A stretch of DNA of 64,000 nucleotides from Lithospermum erythrorhizon (GCA_019722365.1 JADFUC010000964.1:496001-560000); one strand, 5' to 3'; shown: positions 1 through 12,908, numbered from the stretch's first letter. Made by a program: numbers and translations. The notes: a model not told the origin generated them from the sequence alone.

Positions 1-1445
1 TTATTGTAACATTACCCTTAGTCACCTTACGCATATTAAACCCGACCTGAAAATCAAACATAGCCCATTGAATTAGAATAAGCTACTCAATGACATCAGA
101 AAAAGGCAAATATGCTAAAGTGTGAGATCAGATATGATTACCGTTGGGATCATGTCTTCACTATAGCCACCAGTCTACAAAAAGATAGATCACCAAAAAA
201 AAAAAATCCAAAATTCAGCAAATGAAGACGACAGTAAAGTGAAGGCAACAAAGGATCCATAATATAAGCAACTTACAGCGACAACATTAACAAGTGAAGT
301 TTTTCCAGCATTTTGCAGTCCTATCAAAGAAAGCTCCATTTCCTGCTTGAAAAAGAGGCTGCAATAAAGAAAAGTCTATCATTGAAAGGAATATCTAAAG
401 ATCCCCCTTTTAACGGATATAGAGAAACTTCTTTTTGTTCTCAAAACCATGAGAATGAATGTCAAGGTTACACCCAAGTTGAGAATCAAAAAGAAGATCC
501 CTCACCAGCAATAGATTGAAGTATTTTCAAGAATTGAAACACCAAGGTTAGACGCACCCGAGTAAAGAAATAACACAGAGCTAACCATGTTTTTTGTTTT
601 CTTTCACATCTTTCTTCGCTACTAAACAATGGATTCATAACAATCTTACTAAATCCTTAGCTTCGGCTAATTACAAAATTCTCATATTCAAGACGGTGAA
701 TTCATTAATAGCACCTTATTGTATAAAATACATTCTCACAATCGATATTCCTAATTGACCATAATGGAAATACCATATTATACATGCTCAAGTCAACAAG
801 AACTCAAAAGTTAGAGGACAAGTGGACACAAGTTCGACAAAGATTCGATTTTTTTAGCAGGGGTGATTCAAAATCCAATGAATTACAATACCAACAATTC
901 AAAACTAGAACAAGATCAATGTACACAAAGAAAACTAGCTCAAAATATAAAAAAACAAAAGATACCCACAAAACACAAGAAGTTTAGGAACAAGAAAAAG
1001 CATGAAAAACATAATTAACCGTACTTTTAATGCCATATTTTAGCTCAATACATGCTCAAGTCAACAAGAATTCAAAAATTAGAGGACAAACAAATGGAAA
1101 TTCAACAAAGATCCATTTTTTTTACCAGGGGTGATATAAAATCCAATGAATTACAATACCAACATTTCAAAACTAGAAAAAGATCAATATTATACATAAA
1201 GAAACGAAGCACAAAATACAAAATACAAAAAACAAAAAAATACCCACAAAACACAACACATTTAGGAACAAGAAAAAACATGAAAAGGGTTCCAACAACA
1301 TAAGTACAAGACATTACTTTTATGTTACAAATTCACACAAAACGATGAAACGACAACATAAAAAACAGAAAACAAGCAAAAAATATTGAATAATAAAATC
1401 TAGTTACCTTCTAAGCCAATTGAGAAAAGCTTCAAAAATACCCAT
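1..1445 (-). CDS. ARL8: ARL8-type small GTPase (ADP-ribosylation-factor-like 8), 5' part only
   Basis: Four coding exons read on the minus strand: 1445-1408, 358-277, 174-142 and 46-1, the last cut by the window edge. All junctions are GT-AG and the phases agree. The joined 66 residues start [18 protein letters not shown] and contain the P-loop GLQNAGKT at residues 26-33, followed by [19 protein letters not shown], which holds the switch I threonine. This closely matches plant ARL8 (about 184 residues), a GTPase of lysosomal/vacuolar membranes in eukaryotes and a host factor for tobamovirus replication in plants. The amphipathic N terminus without a glycine-2 myristoylation context is typical of ARL8 rather than ARF1. 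Switch II, NKxD and the C terminus lie outside the window. Intron 1 (1407-359) carries a tandem duplication. The 5'UTR probably covers about 1446-1560, a CT/GA-rich stretch. Confidence 0.93.
783..1318. repeat. Tandem duplication, 268-bp unit, in ARL8 intron 1
   Basis: Copy 1 starts at 783 and copy 2 at 1051, both opening with catgctcaagtcaacaagaa. The copies stay alignable for most of their length, for example the shared stretch around ccaatgaattacaatacc, with point changes and small indels. The open frames seen in both copies are products of the duplicated sequence and not genes. Confidence 0.85.
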
Positions 1446-1699
1446 GATGATAATGTAATGCAACAAATACCAAAAACAATAAAATCAGAAAAAAATAAAT
1501 CTGATGAAGCAGAGAGAGATCTTTATCTAGTCTCTCTCTGTTTGTGAAAGCTTCACAATTTTCTCAGTTTTTTCTTATGCAATTAGCTCTTTTTTATCAG
1601 AAAAAAAATATGAAAAAACAAGCTCAATCAAATGATTGGTGATTTGATTTATTGAAAATAAAAATTTATGAAAAAATCGTAAAAGTTTTCTTGATTGAC

Positions 1700-3500
1700 A
1701 TTTTCACTGGATTCATGGTGTCGTGGACCAATGGTGATGGATGAGGAATCGAACAATGAATGTATGTTACATTACAGGCGCGACCGACCGAATTTACCTG
1801 GATTACAAGAAAATTCAAAATCCAATTTTGTGAAAAAATGCAAAAAATCGTGGTTGCCGTTATCCTAAATCCGCCCCGGACCGGATTTACGGTCTGCACT
1901 TTTTATCGCCGATATTTTTATTTATATTTTCGGACCGCTAAATTTGCTAACTATATACAATATTTACAATAACAATAATAATAAACTCCAGCATAAAATA
2001 ATAACATAATAAAGTTCAAACTCCAAATATCAAAACATGAATAAAAATAAATTCAAATGAGTTCAATTGTCCAAATACTATAATATTAATAAAGCTCAAA
2101 CGTCCAAAATACAGTTAAAACATCGAAATAAATCGATACATTTAAAAAAGACAACTCTCGCTAATCTTCTAAAATAAAAATTCACCTATACAAAAAACAG
2201 CAATATATTAGCTTGAATATAAAAAATATAAAAGAAAAAAAAGACATAACAATTACAAGAATAATGATATAAACATGGCCCATATAAAAAATGTGAAGTA
2301 GGAAAATCTAGGGTCGGGTTTTAGCTTTTAGAAAATTAATTTTTTTTTTTTAAATTGTTTTATTAAATAACCGACCGACCTCGATTATATCTGGTATTTT
2401 TAATTCATATCCGGATCCGATCCGATTATTTATTTTTAAGTACGTTAACATTTGGATCCCATTCCCATTCCATTTATACCCGAAAAATTCGACGGACTGA
2501 TTCGTTTTTTCTGATATCCAATGGCAACCTATGTTATACAGTACGTGATTTGTTATTGACCGAAATTCGAAACATAACACCGGGGGGCCAAGAGGAATAT
2601 ATTAAAAAGTCATCAAATATTCGCACTAAAAATCAAAAAAGTTAATTAGCAAAATTTAAAGGATTATAGATGAACTAAAAGTCCACATGAAAAACTCAAA
2701 ACATATCTACTAGTTTATAGATTTGTTTTTCTTGTTTAATTATGGTTTGTAGGAATTGAGGTGAATTCATGTAGAATTTTTATTACTTTTCAATTTTTTA
2801 ATGGTCAATTAGTATTATTTAATAAGTCAAATATCCGCCTCGAAAACATAAATGAAAATTGTTTTGAATTAGATATACAAGAGATACCGAAATACACATT
2901 GATACAGACGTTTGAAAGATTGAAAGTATACAAATAATAAATAGAATATGCAGCATCTAATAAAAGCGATAACATCTCGGCTCTCAGGAAGAATCTACTC
3001 GACACCACTGCCTAATTTAACTATTTAAAAAACATTTACCAATCTAAGCTCTAAGATTCAAAGACGAACCTAAATCTAAGTTTCTTGGCTTTTTCCAAAA
3101 GTCGAATCTAAATCGTTATTTCGGGTTCCATTTGAATCCACATTCATTAAGTAATTTGCATGTATGTTTTCTTAGTCCTAAAGCCGAAACCTCACATTAT
3201 GACCCCCTCGGCGCCCCGCTGGTATTCAACGGGGCGATCATGATACGGGCCGTGAATCTGGTAACTTTCTTTTAAAACCATTTCACAAAATTTTATCATT
3301 CGCGCTGACTAACCTATATTACGGGCACGCAGGCGAGATTCTAGTCCTATTATTATTACATCACGATAAGTAGTTAAGTACTTGGCTGGGTCGGCCTGTA
3401 CTAGCTACACCCACCGATTTCACTCAGGTAATATACTGTAAATCACGTCGGCAAGCCCTGTGTTCATATCTGCTTCTCTATTGTATTTGTTATTGCAAAA
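1700..3500. other. Intergenic, probable decayed non-autonomous element
   Basis: No gene is seen. Patches rich in ccgacc, ggatcc and ccggat motifs lie at about 1780-1940 and 2370-2600 and flank a very AT-rich core, which resembles a small decayed DNA transposon, but no clean inverted ends were found. A GC-richer unassigned patch lies at about 3200-3460. Confidence 0.35.
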
Positions 3501-3531
3501 TTGAATTGTATTATTATTATCATATTCAACT

Positions 3532-3973
3532 ATGAGTGAAAGGGGGAAGAAGGGAAAAGTAGCACATGTTCCGGAAGATGTGATCGTTGAAATTCAGTTG
3601 AGGCTTCCAGTGCTATCATTGATATGTTCGAAAGTGGTCTGCAAAAGATGGTATGATTTAATCAAAACCAATAATTTTAAATGGATGCATCATAAATTCA
3701 AAGACGAATTAACTAGGGTGTTATCCTTTCCTCATGAAAGATTATGGGGTTGTAGAGTGGTGGACTAAATTGTATAGACCTCGTCCACCTTGGGTATCCA
3801 GCCTACCGCTATGCTTTTGGACAGAGAAGGATGCCTTACTATTGCAACATGGGATGAATAGACTATTTTCATGCCATCATGATACTCTCAACTTTGACCC
3901 TATCGAGATTGATGGGCATAATCGCTACTCTCAATTTGCAGTTCATCAAGAGACGCTTGTTTCAATCATGTGA
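3532..3973 (+). pseudogene. F-box protein gene relic
   Basis: The frame from 3532 encodes MSERGKKGKVAHVPEDVIVE and continues with LRLPVLSLICSKVVCKRWYD, a clear plant F-box at residues about 12-48 (VPEDV, LRLPV.SL, VCK.WYDLI). It stops at 3768 after 78 residues. A second frame, from about 3734 to 3973, carries LLQHGMNRLFSCHHDTLNFD and ends FAVHQETLVSIM, which looks like the C terminus of the same kind of protein (F-box proteins of the FBK/FBA group end with an 'ESLVS'-like segment). Normal members have 300-400 residues, so most of the interaction domain is gone and the two ends are out of frame. I infer an internal deletion plus frameshift. A short expressed F-box-only protein cannot be excluded. 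Confidence 0.7.
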
Positions 3974-4784
3974 CAATATCATTCTGGCCTCCAATTCAAT
4001 GAAAAATCTAATCTCAATTCTTTGTATTATTCTTGACACTTGAAATATTTACGATCTAAGAGTTATTATTATCCAAGTTTACCATTGTTTGCATTGTTAT
4101 GATATTAGTAGAAGCGACCGGAATTTTCTTTGTATTATTTGCTTCTACTGCTTTCTTTGTTATCATAATTTTCTATGTTTTTTATATGTGAAATCTGTTA
4201 ATTAATCTCTTTTGAGCAATGAGTAATAGTAGGAAACAAGTTTACTAGACTGGGATGCATTGCCCTGTTAAGAAAATAAATTTTTTTGACAATGCTGATA
4301 AAGTGAGAAGATAAAATCTGGTTTGCTTTGTAATAATAACCCAGTAATATCACTAAACTCCAGTTTATTACTCAAGTAAGATACTTCTTTAGTTAACATC
4401 ACAAAGTTACTTGAATAGGATCGTAGCAACGATGAAGTTATGGATTTAATTGCAAAGAACATCGCGTTAGAATATATATGGATAAGAAGCTAAGGAGGAA
4501 GAAATAAAACAATCTAGGTTTAGTACAGAGGATAGGAGCAATTCTATACTGGTGTAATTTAATTGCAAGAAAACAAGGCTTTCTCAAATTGCAGGCGATG
4601 ATACTCATATGTCAGTTCTAGCTGCACTAATGCTGCTACTTATACTCTGGTTCTAGTTTTTCCTTGCCAAGTCCTCCTTATGACTTAGATCCTTATGTTG
4701 TAGATTTAATAATTTTCACTTGTCGATTTGGACGTTTACTCAGGATAAGTTTCCAAAATGCTCCAAAGTGCTTGATAACAAAAG

Positions 4785-4913
4785 AAAAGTCTAGATTCAA
4801 GACATCTTGTCCCAGTGGCAAACATGCTGATATCTCTAGCTGAGGTCTCGTGTTCGAGTCCTCTTGCTAACAAGGAAAGTGGTTAGAAGGAAGTGCAAAA
4901 AAAAAAGTCTAGA
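4785..4913 (+). mobile_element. Short tRNA-derived SINE with target-site duplication
   Basis: The 11-bp sequence aaaagtctaga occurs at 4785-4795 and again at 4903-4913. Between them lies about 107 bp with a box A-like stretch (agtggcaaac, about 4815), a good Pol III box B (gtgttcgagtcc, about 4851) and a terminal run of A. Direct repeats, internal Pol III promoter and a poly(A) end are the hallmarks of a SINE. It sits about 215-340 bp upstream of the PsbX start codon in the same orientation. Confidence 0.75.
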
Positions 4914-4935
4914 AGATTTGTGGTGATGGTGATGA

Positions 4936-4960
4936 GATAAGGTTATCCTTTGCAACCAAT
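4936..4960 (+). promoter_or_regulatory. I-box and CCAAT box upstream of PsbX
   Basis: GATAAGG at 4936-4942 matches the I-box of light-regulated photosynthesis genes, and CCAAT lies at 4956-4960. They are 170-190 bp before the PsbX start codon and just downstream of the SINE. The assignment rests on motif and position only. Confidence 0.4.
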
Positions 4961-5128
4961 GAGGAAGCTACCAAGTAGGATGGACAAAAAATATGTATCT
5001 TATTTCCACCTCTCATGACTATTCTTCTACTTTGTCATCTTCACAAAAACACCTCATATCATCTCTCAAAACACTTGCAAAATCATAGAAAAGGTAGCCT
5101 CCCAGCATCAGAAAAGACTGAAGCTAAA

Positions 5129-5494
5129 ATGGCCTCTACCTCTGCCTTTTCCGTGGCGATGCCATCAACATACTCAAACCAGAAGAGGCAAGTGAGTTCA
5201 GATGCCTTCTTTAAGCCACTCCCACTAAGGCCATCCAAGGGATTTGCAACCTCAAAAACAGTTGCCAAATTTGAAGTTAAGGCTTCCTTGAAGGAGAAGG
5301 CAGTAACGGGGCTCACCGCGGCTGCTATGACCGCCTACATGATGGTCCCCGACGTCGCTGAGGCTGCTACTTCAGGAGGCTCACCATCTCTCAAGAATTT
5401 CTTGCTGAGCATTGTAGCTGGTGGAGTTGTACTTGGTGCCATTCTTGGTGCTATCATTGCTGTTTCGAACTTCGATCCTGTCAAGCGAACCTGA
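5129..5494 (+). CDS. PSBX: Photosystem II subunit PsbX, nuclear-encoded chloroplast precursor
   Basis: A single exon encodes 121 residues starting [19 protein letters not shown] chose the ATG at 5129, not the upstream in-frame ATG at 5015, because MASTSAF matches the start of known plant PsbX precursors and begins a typical serine-rich stroma-targeting peptide. A second hydrophobic targeting part follows (about residues 58-79, [20 protein letters not shown]), ending in an AxA thylakoid processing site near VAEA. The mature protein of about 41 residues has one membrane helix ([20 protein letters not shown]) and the conserved end SNFDPVKRT. PsbX is a small PSII core subunit near cytochrome b559 that influences plastoquinone binding. 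The gene is complete and intact. Confidence 0.97.
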   Translation: MASTSAFSVAMPSTYSNQKRQVSSDAFFKPLPLRPSKGFATSKTVAKFEVKASLKEKAVTGLTAAAMTAYMMVPDVAEAATSGGSPSLKNFLLSIVAGGVVLGAILGAIIAVSNFDPVKRT

Positions 5495-5649
5495 GAAACT
5501 ATTTCTTGGGGAGTCTTCTCAATATCCTATTTTACTGTAATCTGTGTATCCATCTGATGTTGTAGCCATAAAGTTATCATGTACTTGCAGAATTCTTGTC
5601 ACCCTGCAAAAAGATTGTGAATGTCCAAATTTAAATTAATCTCCAACAA

Positions 5650-6680
5650 ACAATTTGCATTAGTTCTTTGACTAACCCGTTTGTCGAATCGACAAAATTG
5701 GTAAAAAGAGGCGATTACTATTTACTATGCAAATGTTACGTTTGAAATGTTTTTTTGAAATTTGTTTTGTTTAACATGTTCAAGTTGATTATTTAAAAAA
5801 AGAAATAACTTAATTTAACGAGTTCGAAAGGCAAAAATTTAATTAACCCCTTTATCGACAAAATCATTAAAAGAAAAGCAAGATAAATTAAACCCAGAAT
5901 TCGAACGAGCCATGAATGCCAACACTTTGCCAATTTGTAGATGGTCATGTAAATTTCGCATAATTTAATTTCGAATATTTTTAATATTACTATCTCACAC
6001 TTTTTTTATTAAAAGAGAGGTCGTTAACTATGCCAAAAGAAACAAGCAAATATCCGAAAAGTTAATTCAACTCTAAAACTTTTATCTTGGAGTTTTATTG
6101 TTTTCGACAGCTTTTCTTAGAGAGCAAATACTCTACAAGTAACTACAAGCTAAAACTTCATGAAGCAACAAAATTTTCCCCGACAGCATTAGTGAGCTCA
6201 CGTACACAAATCAAACCAAACTAAACCTTATCAAATAAGTAGGATCTGATATAAATACCACGTCTAAATTCACCTATATATCTAGCATACAAAATCAAAT
6301 CAATCCTTATCCCACAAAATAAATAGTTTATATAAATAAAACATCTCCATACAAGATAACCAACCACATCATTTATATGTTTAGCTCGCATACTAAAATC
6401 AAACCAAACTAAGCCTTATCCCAATAATTAGGCCGACGTAAATGTTGCTAAATCTATTAAACACTTAAACTTAATTAGTTTAATAATTAATTTATTAAGT
6501 TTATTTATTAATGGATTATTTTAAATACTTAATTAATTTATTAAGTACTTATCAAAATTCTTAAGAAAAATTCTTTTAAGTTAAAATTTCTCCACTTATT
6601 TTTCTCCTCTTTAAAAAATATCAAAATCGAGCAAAGTCCAAATTTACATACTTCTCCTCCCATAATTTTCTTCACATTTC
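5650..6680. other. Intergenic, AT-rich
   Basis: No gene is visible. Loosely repeated segments containing ccaaactaa and ccttatc occur at about 6210-6430 (aaaccaaactaaaccttatc and variants), suggesting an old short tandem repeat. Confidence 0.4.
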
Positions 6681-6689
6681 ACTTAACCT

Positions 6690-7279
6690 CCATTATTATT
6701 ATTATTACTAATTATTATTACTATTATAATAATAATAATATTAATAATGACAATGATAAAAAATAAAATAAAAATAAAATATAAGAAAAAAATAAAAATA
6801 AACATAATAAAATGCTAATAATAGTATTAATAAAATAATATTAATAAGAATATTAATAATAAGAATAACATAATAAATTAGTTAATAAATATAATAAGAA
6901 GAAGCAAGAATAAAATAATAACAAAAAAATAAAAATAAAATTAAAATAATAAGAATAGTAATAATAAGAAAATAAAATAATAATAATAATAATAACAAAA
7001 TAATAATAAATACACACAATAATAATTATTATAAATTAATAATAAATATAATAATAAGAATAATAATAAAATAATAATAAAATATAATTATAATATTAAT
7101 AATGTAAGAATAATAAAATATTAATAATTATAAATATAACAACAATAATAATAAAAATTAATAATAATAATAATAATAATAAAAAAATAATTAAAATTAT
7201 AATAATAATAATAACAAAATAATTCTTAAAAAAAATAATAATATTAATAATAAACAAATTTTTTATAATATTAATAATA

Positions 7280-7316
<37 letters not shown>

Positions 7317-7430
7317 TTAATAATATACAATAATAATAAATAAAAATATTAATAATAAAATCAATAATAATAATAATAATAACAAAGAATAAAAAAAAAA
7401 TAATAATAATAATAATTAATAATATATTTT
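6690..7430. repeat. Long imperfect (AAT)n low-complexity tract
   Basis: About 740 bp made almost entirely of aat/aata/aaat units on the plus strand, with rare interruptions. It is a decayed trinucleotide microsatellite with no coding potential. Confidence 0.9.
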
Positions 7431-7730
7431 AGTAATCATATTTATTCTAATCATATTAATGATATTTAGAATTTATTTTATTTATTGTAGTATTATTTAT
7501 TTAATATATGATACATATAAATAAATAAAATAGAGTAGAGCAGGATAAAACATAATATAACTCAATTCTAAAGATTTTTCTTTTCGAATCAAGTATCAAA
7601 CAACTAAATATTTTTAAAGATTCAAATTCAATTATAATCCGCCATTCGCCAGCCAGATTTAACAAATGCACTTAAATTTCAATTAAAACGGGGTTTCCAG
7701 CTATCTAGATACGACGTAAATTAAATAAGC

Positions 7731-7807
7731 TATATGCGATCACAAAGCAAACAAATTATAGATACGATTGCAATATTCGTTATATGCGATCACAAAGCAA
7801 ACAAATT
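7731..7807. repeat. Direct repeat, 27 bp, period 50
   Basis: The segment beginning tatatgcgatcacaaagcaa occurs at 7731 and again at 7781, identical for 27 bp. Nothing else is recognised nearby; the minus-strand frame at 7954-8232 lacks any family resemblance. Confidence 0.8.
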
Positions 7808-8540
7808 AATTGAACTACATTGTATAACATATCACAATATAATTCTGGGTATCACTGTAATTGCAATTCTCATTTAATAAATCAAAACATAGCCCAATAA
7901 AACAATAAACAAAATTGTTTGATTAATTGTTTGGGATTCGTTAGGGGTTTGGTTCAAAATTTAATTTTATGTGGAAGTTGGAACGATTGAGATTTGGGTC
8001 TGAAGGCCTTTTTCATATACGGAGTATATATAAGTCGGATACTCGGATCACCGAAAACTGAGTTGGGTTCGATTGGACAGTCCGATAGAGCAATATCGAG
8101 CCTGGATCGCTCACCCACATTTATAAGGAATATTTTACGGTTCCTTTGGATTAGGTGAACATAATTGAATCTGAAATTCGGAATCAATACCGTGAGTATA
8201 TCTAGATTTACCTCTTCATTCATTCCCTTCAATCCATTTTAATTGAAGCCACATATCGGCATGTTTTTAATCTTCAATTATATATTATTAAAAAAATTAA
8301 TATTTAAAAGATGAATCTAATTATATAAATTTTATATTTTTTAGAATAATTAATAATTGATGGTTAAAGTTCAATTTCAAAAAAGTCAAACGTCAATTAA
8401 AGTGGATTAAAGGTAGTAATATTTTAGTTATATTTCATCTTGATTCACCTCACCAAATAAAATAATATACAAATAACATTTTAAAACATTCATCTAAATT
8501 ACTCTCATCTTCTAAGCTCAACCCGAATCTAAATGTAATT

Positions 8541-8850
8541 CATTAATGAATTCAAAACGTCATTTAATATTTATCTAAATTACTTTCTACTACCTTACTG
8601 GCTCCGACCTTAAATATACCATTAATGAATTCCAAACCCCAAATGCAAAGGAAAATTATCAATAATGAACCATTAACTAAATTACCCGACCCAACAGACC
8701 ATTAATGAATTCAAAACGTCATTTAATATTTATCTAAATTACTCTCACTATCTTACTTCATCCCGACCCAAACATACCATTAATGAATTCCAAACCTCAA
8801 ATGCAGTGAAAAATTATCAATAATGAACCATTAACTAAATTACTAAGAAG
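8541..8850. repeat. Tandem repeat, 159-bp unit, two copies
   Basis: Copies begin at 8541 and 8700 with cattaatgaattcaaaacgt. Each also contains the variant cattaatgaattccaaacc (8621 and 8779) and a shared end around aattatcaataatgaacc, so the unit itself grew from a shorter duplication. Confidence 0.85.
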
Positions 8851-11800
8851 TCAATTCATTTGTGCAAGGTTAGGCAAAATCTTCTTTCATGTCAAATATT
8901 GGACGGGAAGTTGTAGCATCATCGGTATATTAAGTGTCTCCTTATCAAAATGATGAGGTAAAATCACTAGTTCATAATTGCAAAATGGAACTCAAAATTT
9001 TGAGCATGTACAAAATAATATGTTGAGTTGTGGAGAGCACACATTCTCATGAAAAAGGTATAAACACAAAGGCGTGAGACTCTCATTCACTATAATTAAA
9101 GTTGGTCACCATCAACATGATGTAACTAGCCACCAACTCCCTTTTGATTCCCTCATAACTTACACTTATCATGAAATCGAATTGCTCCAATAATTTAATT
9201 CTTGATAGACAAATCCTCCAATAATAGGATGAACTTTGTTAGATATGCTTGTTTATTGAGACGAGTGGATTAGTACAATGTCTCATGAAGGAATCTCATG
9301 GGACACCGTTATAACTTAAGTTTAAATTTAAATACTCATTCCAATTAAAAAAAAAGGTGTGACATCATGAAGCAATTCAAAAAATCATATTATGAATTAA
9401 ATTCGTCAACATTGATTTATCTATTAAGATAAAGAAAAAAAATAAATTGATGGACAAGCTTCATATAGAATGTGTTGTGTATAAATAATTTCACAAATTA
9501 AAGCTGATATTTAGTCGTCATTGGAGTATGTGTTGTAAATAAGTTTTTGAAATTACATAAATAACACATATATAACAAATGATCCTTAGCTTCTCTTTAA
9601 TACATAATACATGGGTTATATGTAAAATAACGGTTATATAATTTCAATGATTAATTTATACTAACACACAAACGTTGGGGAAACTACGTGGAGTGAATAA
9701 GTTTAGTATCAAACTTGAAGAAATTAATTTTGAAACTATCTAATGTTAAAGTACATGCGATGCTATGTAAAAACTCTCCTGTAATTGTGAATAACGTTGT
9801 GCTACTAGATAGGTAGGTAGTATTAATGATGAGAGCATGGAGATAGTTTAATATATTGAGATTTGAGATTGTGTTCCTCGACCCAACCAATGTTTGATTG
9901 GGAGTTTGTAGGAAACTGATCTATAGTTGTCTAGGCATAATAATCAAAGAATATAGTTTGGATTTCTTTCCAATCTATTTGCTGGAACTGCAAGGAACAA
10001 ATAGAAGAAAAGCAGATTCCAATTGCACATGTACTGCATGTTTATTTTGTCTTGGCTCTAGACTGGGGGACCAGCTCATCTATATGATCCTCTACCCACT
10101 AATAATCACCAACTTAAACATAAATTTAATTATGGAGTAATAGAAATACTATTCGTATTTATTTTAAGTTTTGAAGAAAATAATATAATACAACTTCCAA
10201 AAAAAAGTTTTAAAGGACTGGTAAATTTATCGTACATTCATTGTACTTATCGACATCGTTCTTAATTAGTCCGTTGATTAGTAAAAGAAGTGGATTGTAT
10301 ACTTCAAGTTCTGGTGGTATGAAAAGGGCAGATCGGTAATTTTGATTAGAAATAAAGAAATAAGTTTTTGTGATTAACTGATTATCATGCTATAATTGTT
10401 AAAGAAAAGGAGTACCTGATTAAGTGGCAAGGAAACGAAATGGTGTTTCAATTCTCAAAAAATACCAATTCCGAGTAGTTCATCATGACATATGACTTCC
10501 ATTAACCACTCATGGTTAAATGATTTTTATCGTTTTTGGTATAAACAACAAAAGATTATCAATCTTATTATTACTCCATAAATTACATGATTATCTTTTA
10601 ACCTTTCCAAGCAAATGAAACAACAACACCCTAGTAATAATAATTCTTCAAAGGATCATAGATTATTCAAAGTTTACATCATAATGTCGGGTAGCTTTAA
10701 GAGAAACATAGAAACCAATATATATATTCGTATGACAATGAAAAGTAGAAATAAAGTGCTTGAAGAAATATTTTATTGTGCTTGAAAAAATCACTTGAAT
10801 AACATTATTTTCATTTAAAATTTTGTTTTCAAATTCTTTTATATTTTTACATTTCCTTTCATGAATGCAAGAGATAAGACTTTATCGAAGTCAAACAATA
10901 ATGAGTGGTTTTTGCTCCAACAATTAAGATGTGCTACCATATACAAAATGGTGTTGAAATCTAATTATTTTGATAATTGTATTCATGCAAAACTTGCCAT
11001 ACAAACAATTTTTAAAGTGGTTATGAAAAACATTTCATCAATTCTTATTACTTACTGTAAATTGTAATAGTTATAATTACGATTATGTCATACTTTTTCA
11101 TCCAAATTCCCTTTCATCTCTGCACTCAGAAATAGGATAGAGTGACCGCAAAAACACAAGCAAACAGAGGAAAATCTTACTATATAACAAGCCACTTCTT
11201 ACAATTCACCTGTGGGCCTCTTTTCCTAAGATCAGGAAAAATTAGGATTCCACTTGATGGGTCCACATTAAAGGCATCTGCTTCTCAAAGCTCAATCAAT
11301 GAGATAGGAGAATCATCTGTGTACTTCATGTGTATATTAGTGTGCCTAGGTGAAGAACAAAAAACCAAAAATAAAATAAAAAATAAGTAGAAAAGAGATA
11401 AGCATCTACATCAATATGCCCAATACCTCATAAGAGAGGATTCGATCGGTCAATCGGATAGTACACAATCTTGAATCCGAAAAAAGCTAAGTATGTATTA
11501 TGAAGAAATTATCTTTCAACCAAAAAGACAAAAAACTCCTCCCTTCCACCTTGGGTCCCTTATCATGATGTTGGGAGCACTGTTTTTATACTCACCTGTC
11601 AATCATCTGCCTCTTTAAAACTGTAGTACCATTTTTATGAACTCAGCAAAACTACTTTCTAGCAATATAATTGAACTATTCTCAATCCCATTACAAATGT
11701 ACTCATTGTCCCATCAATACCACCCATATAGATTTTCATTACATAGAACAATCAAACTAAAAAAATCCTAGTGAGAAAAAAGAAAAAGAAAATTAGTCAA

Positions 11801-12300
11801 AAGGAGCATCGTCTCTTATCTAAGATTCTGTTCTTGTGGTGCTGTGTGATTGGAACTCAAAAGATTATCTCTAAAGCTGCTTTCTCTCCTGATTTCCCTC
11901 AGAGAGCATCTATGCAGATTATAGGGATAACGAATGAATTAATACAAGAAAAATATAAAAAATATAGAGGAGACGAAACAAATAATTTAAAAAAAAACTT
12001 AAAAGAAAAGATCACTTTCAATAATAGATGTTTATTTTTCAAAAGGTTAAAAGAGGAACAAATGTTCCCTATGCCTTCCCTAATTTCATCATTGCATGCA
12101 TTTGGTCTGAAGAAAACCTCATCAGCAATAAGTGGAGAAAATTGATTTTGTTTCATGGAAATATGGCTGGAAACAATATCTGCCACTAACTAAACTTGTT
12201 CAGTTTCTCTGGTAAAATCTAGAAGAAAATTGTGATTTCTGTGGAGGCTAAAAGAGGAAATAAAGGATCTTCCACAGTAGTGATTTAGAAACTCCATTAA
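8851..12300. other. Intergenic, no gene recognised
   Basis: AT-rich DNA with short open frames that show no conserved motif on either strand (for example 9898-10140 and 11771-12145). The right part may include the 3' flank of the ELF4-like gene. Confidence 0.5.
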
Positions 12301-12908
12301 CAGAGAGAGTGGTATAGACACAAATCTGTAAAGGTCACATTATATATATCAAGAAGATTCTCTATTTTTTGCCAAACTGAAAGAAGTTATTAACTTGTAA
12401 AGTACCTTTCTTCAAGAACTTATTCATTTTATTTGAGTCTACTTATGCATAATCAAGAAACAAAATTGAGAGAAACATTAGCAACAACAACACAAAAGAT
12501 AGAAAAGATTCGATTTTTAATTTTAGAATAAGATCCAAGGATTAGATGTTGCAATAGGATTAAAGGTATCGAACCCCATCCTATTTAGACGAAACCTCTT
12601 CAAAGACAGTAGAATTAACATGTTAATGTTATTAAAGGTTGGATGTTACAAACAAAGCAATCTAATGCTTCCATTAAAGTGCAAATACATATATAGTTAC
12701 AATAAGGTAACATATCAGAAGCCATTATTGTCATGAGAGGCTTCCAGATGATGAGAACTAGTAGAGAGAGAACAATCTTAATAACATATTCGAAACATGC
12801 TCAATCTACTACATCAAAGATATTGGCCTAATTTACCAACTTACCCATCATGATGAAGAATGAAGAAAAGGAAGAAAAGGGGTAAGAGAAGGGCCTATTT
12901 GTAATTTA

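Noticed and set aside
784..1303. Open frames in the ARL8 intron that look like two similar small proteins
   Set aside because: They are the two copies of a non-coding tandem duplication; there is no motif and the positions lie inside a well-supported intron.
4815..4862. tRNA gene suggested by box A and box B
   Set aside because: No cloverleaf could be drawn, and the A tail with target duplication points to a SINE.
5015..5128. Upstream in-frame ATG of PsbX adding 38 residues
   Set aside because: The extension lacks homology, and the family start MASTSA is at 5129.
6690..7430. CRISPR-like regular repeats
   Set aside because: A simple AAT-type tract in eukaryotic DNA without distinct spacers.
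11771..12186. Open frames on both strands near 12 kb
   Set aside because: Low-complexity, lysine-rich or shadow frames without family resemblance; probably flanking or untranslated DNA.
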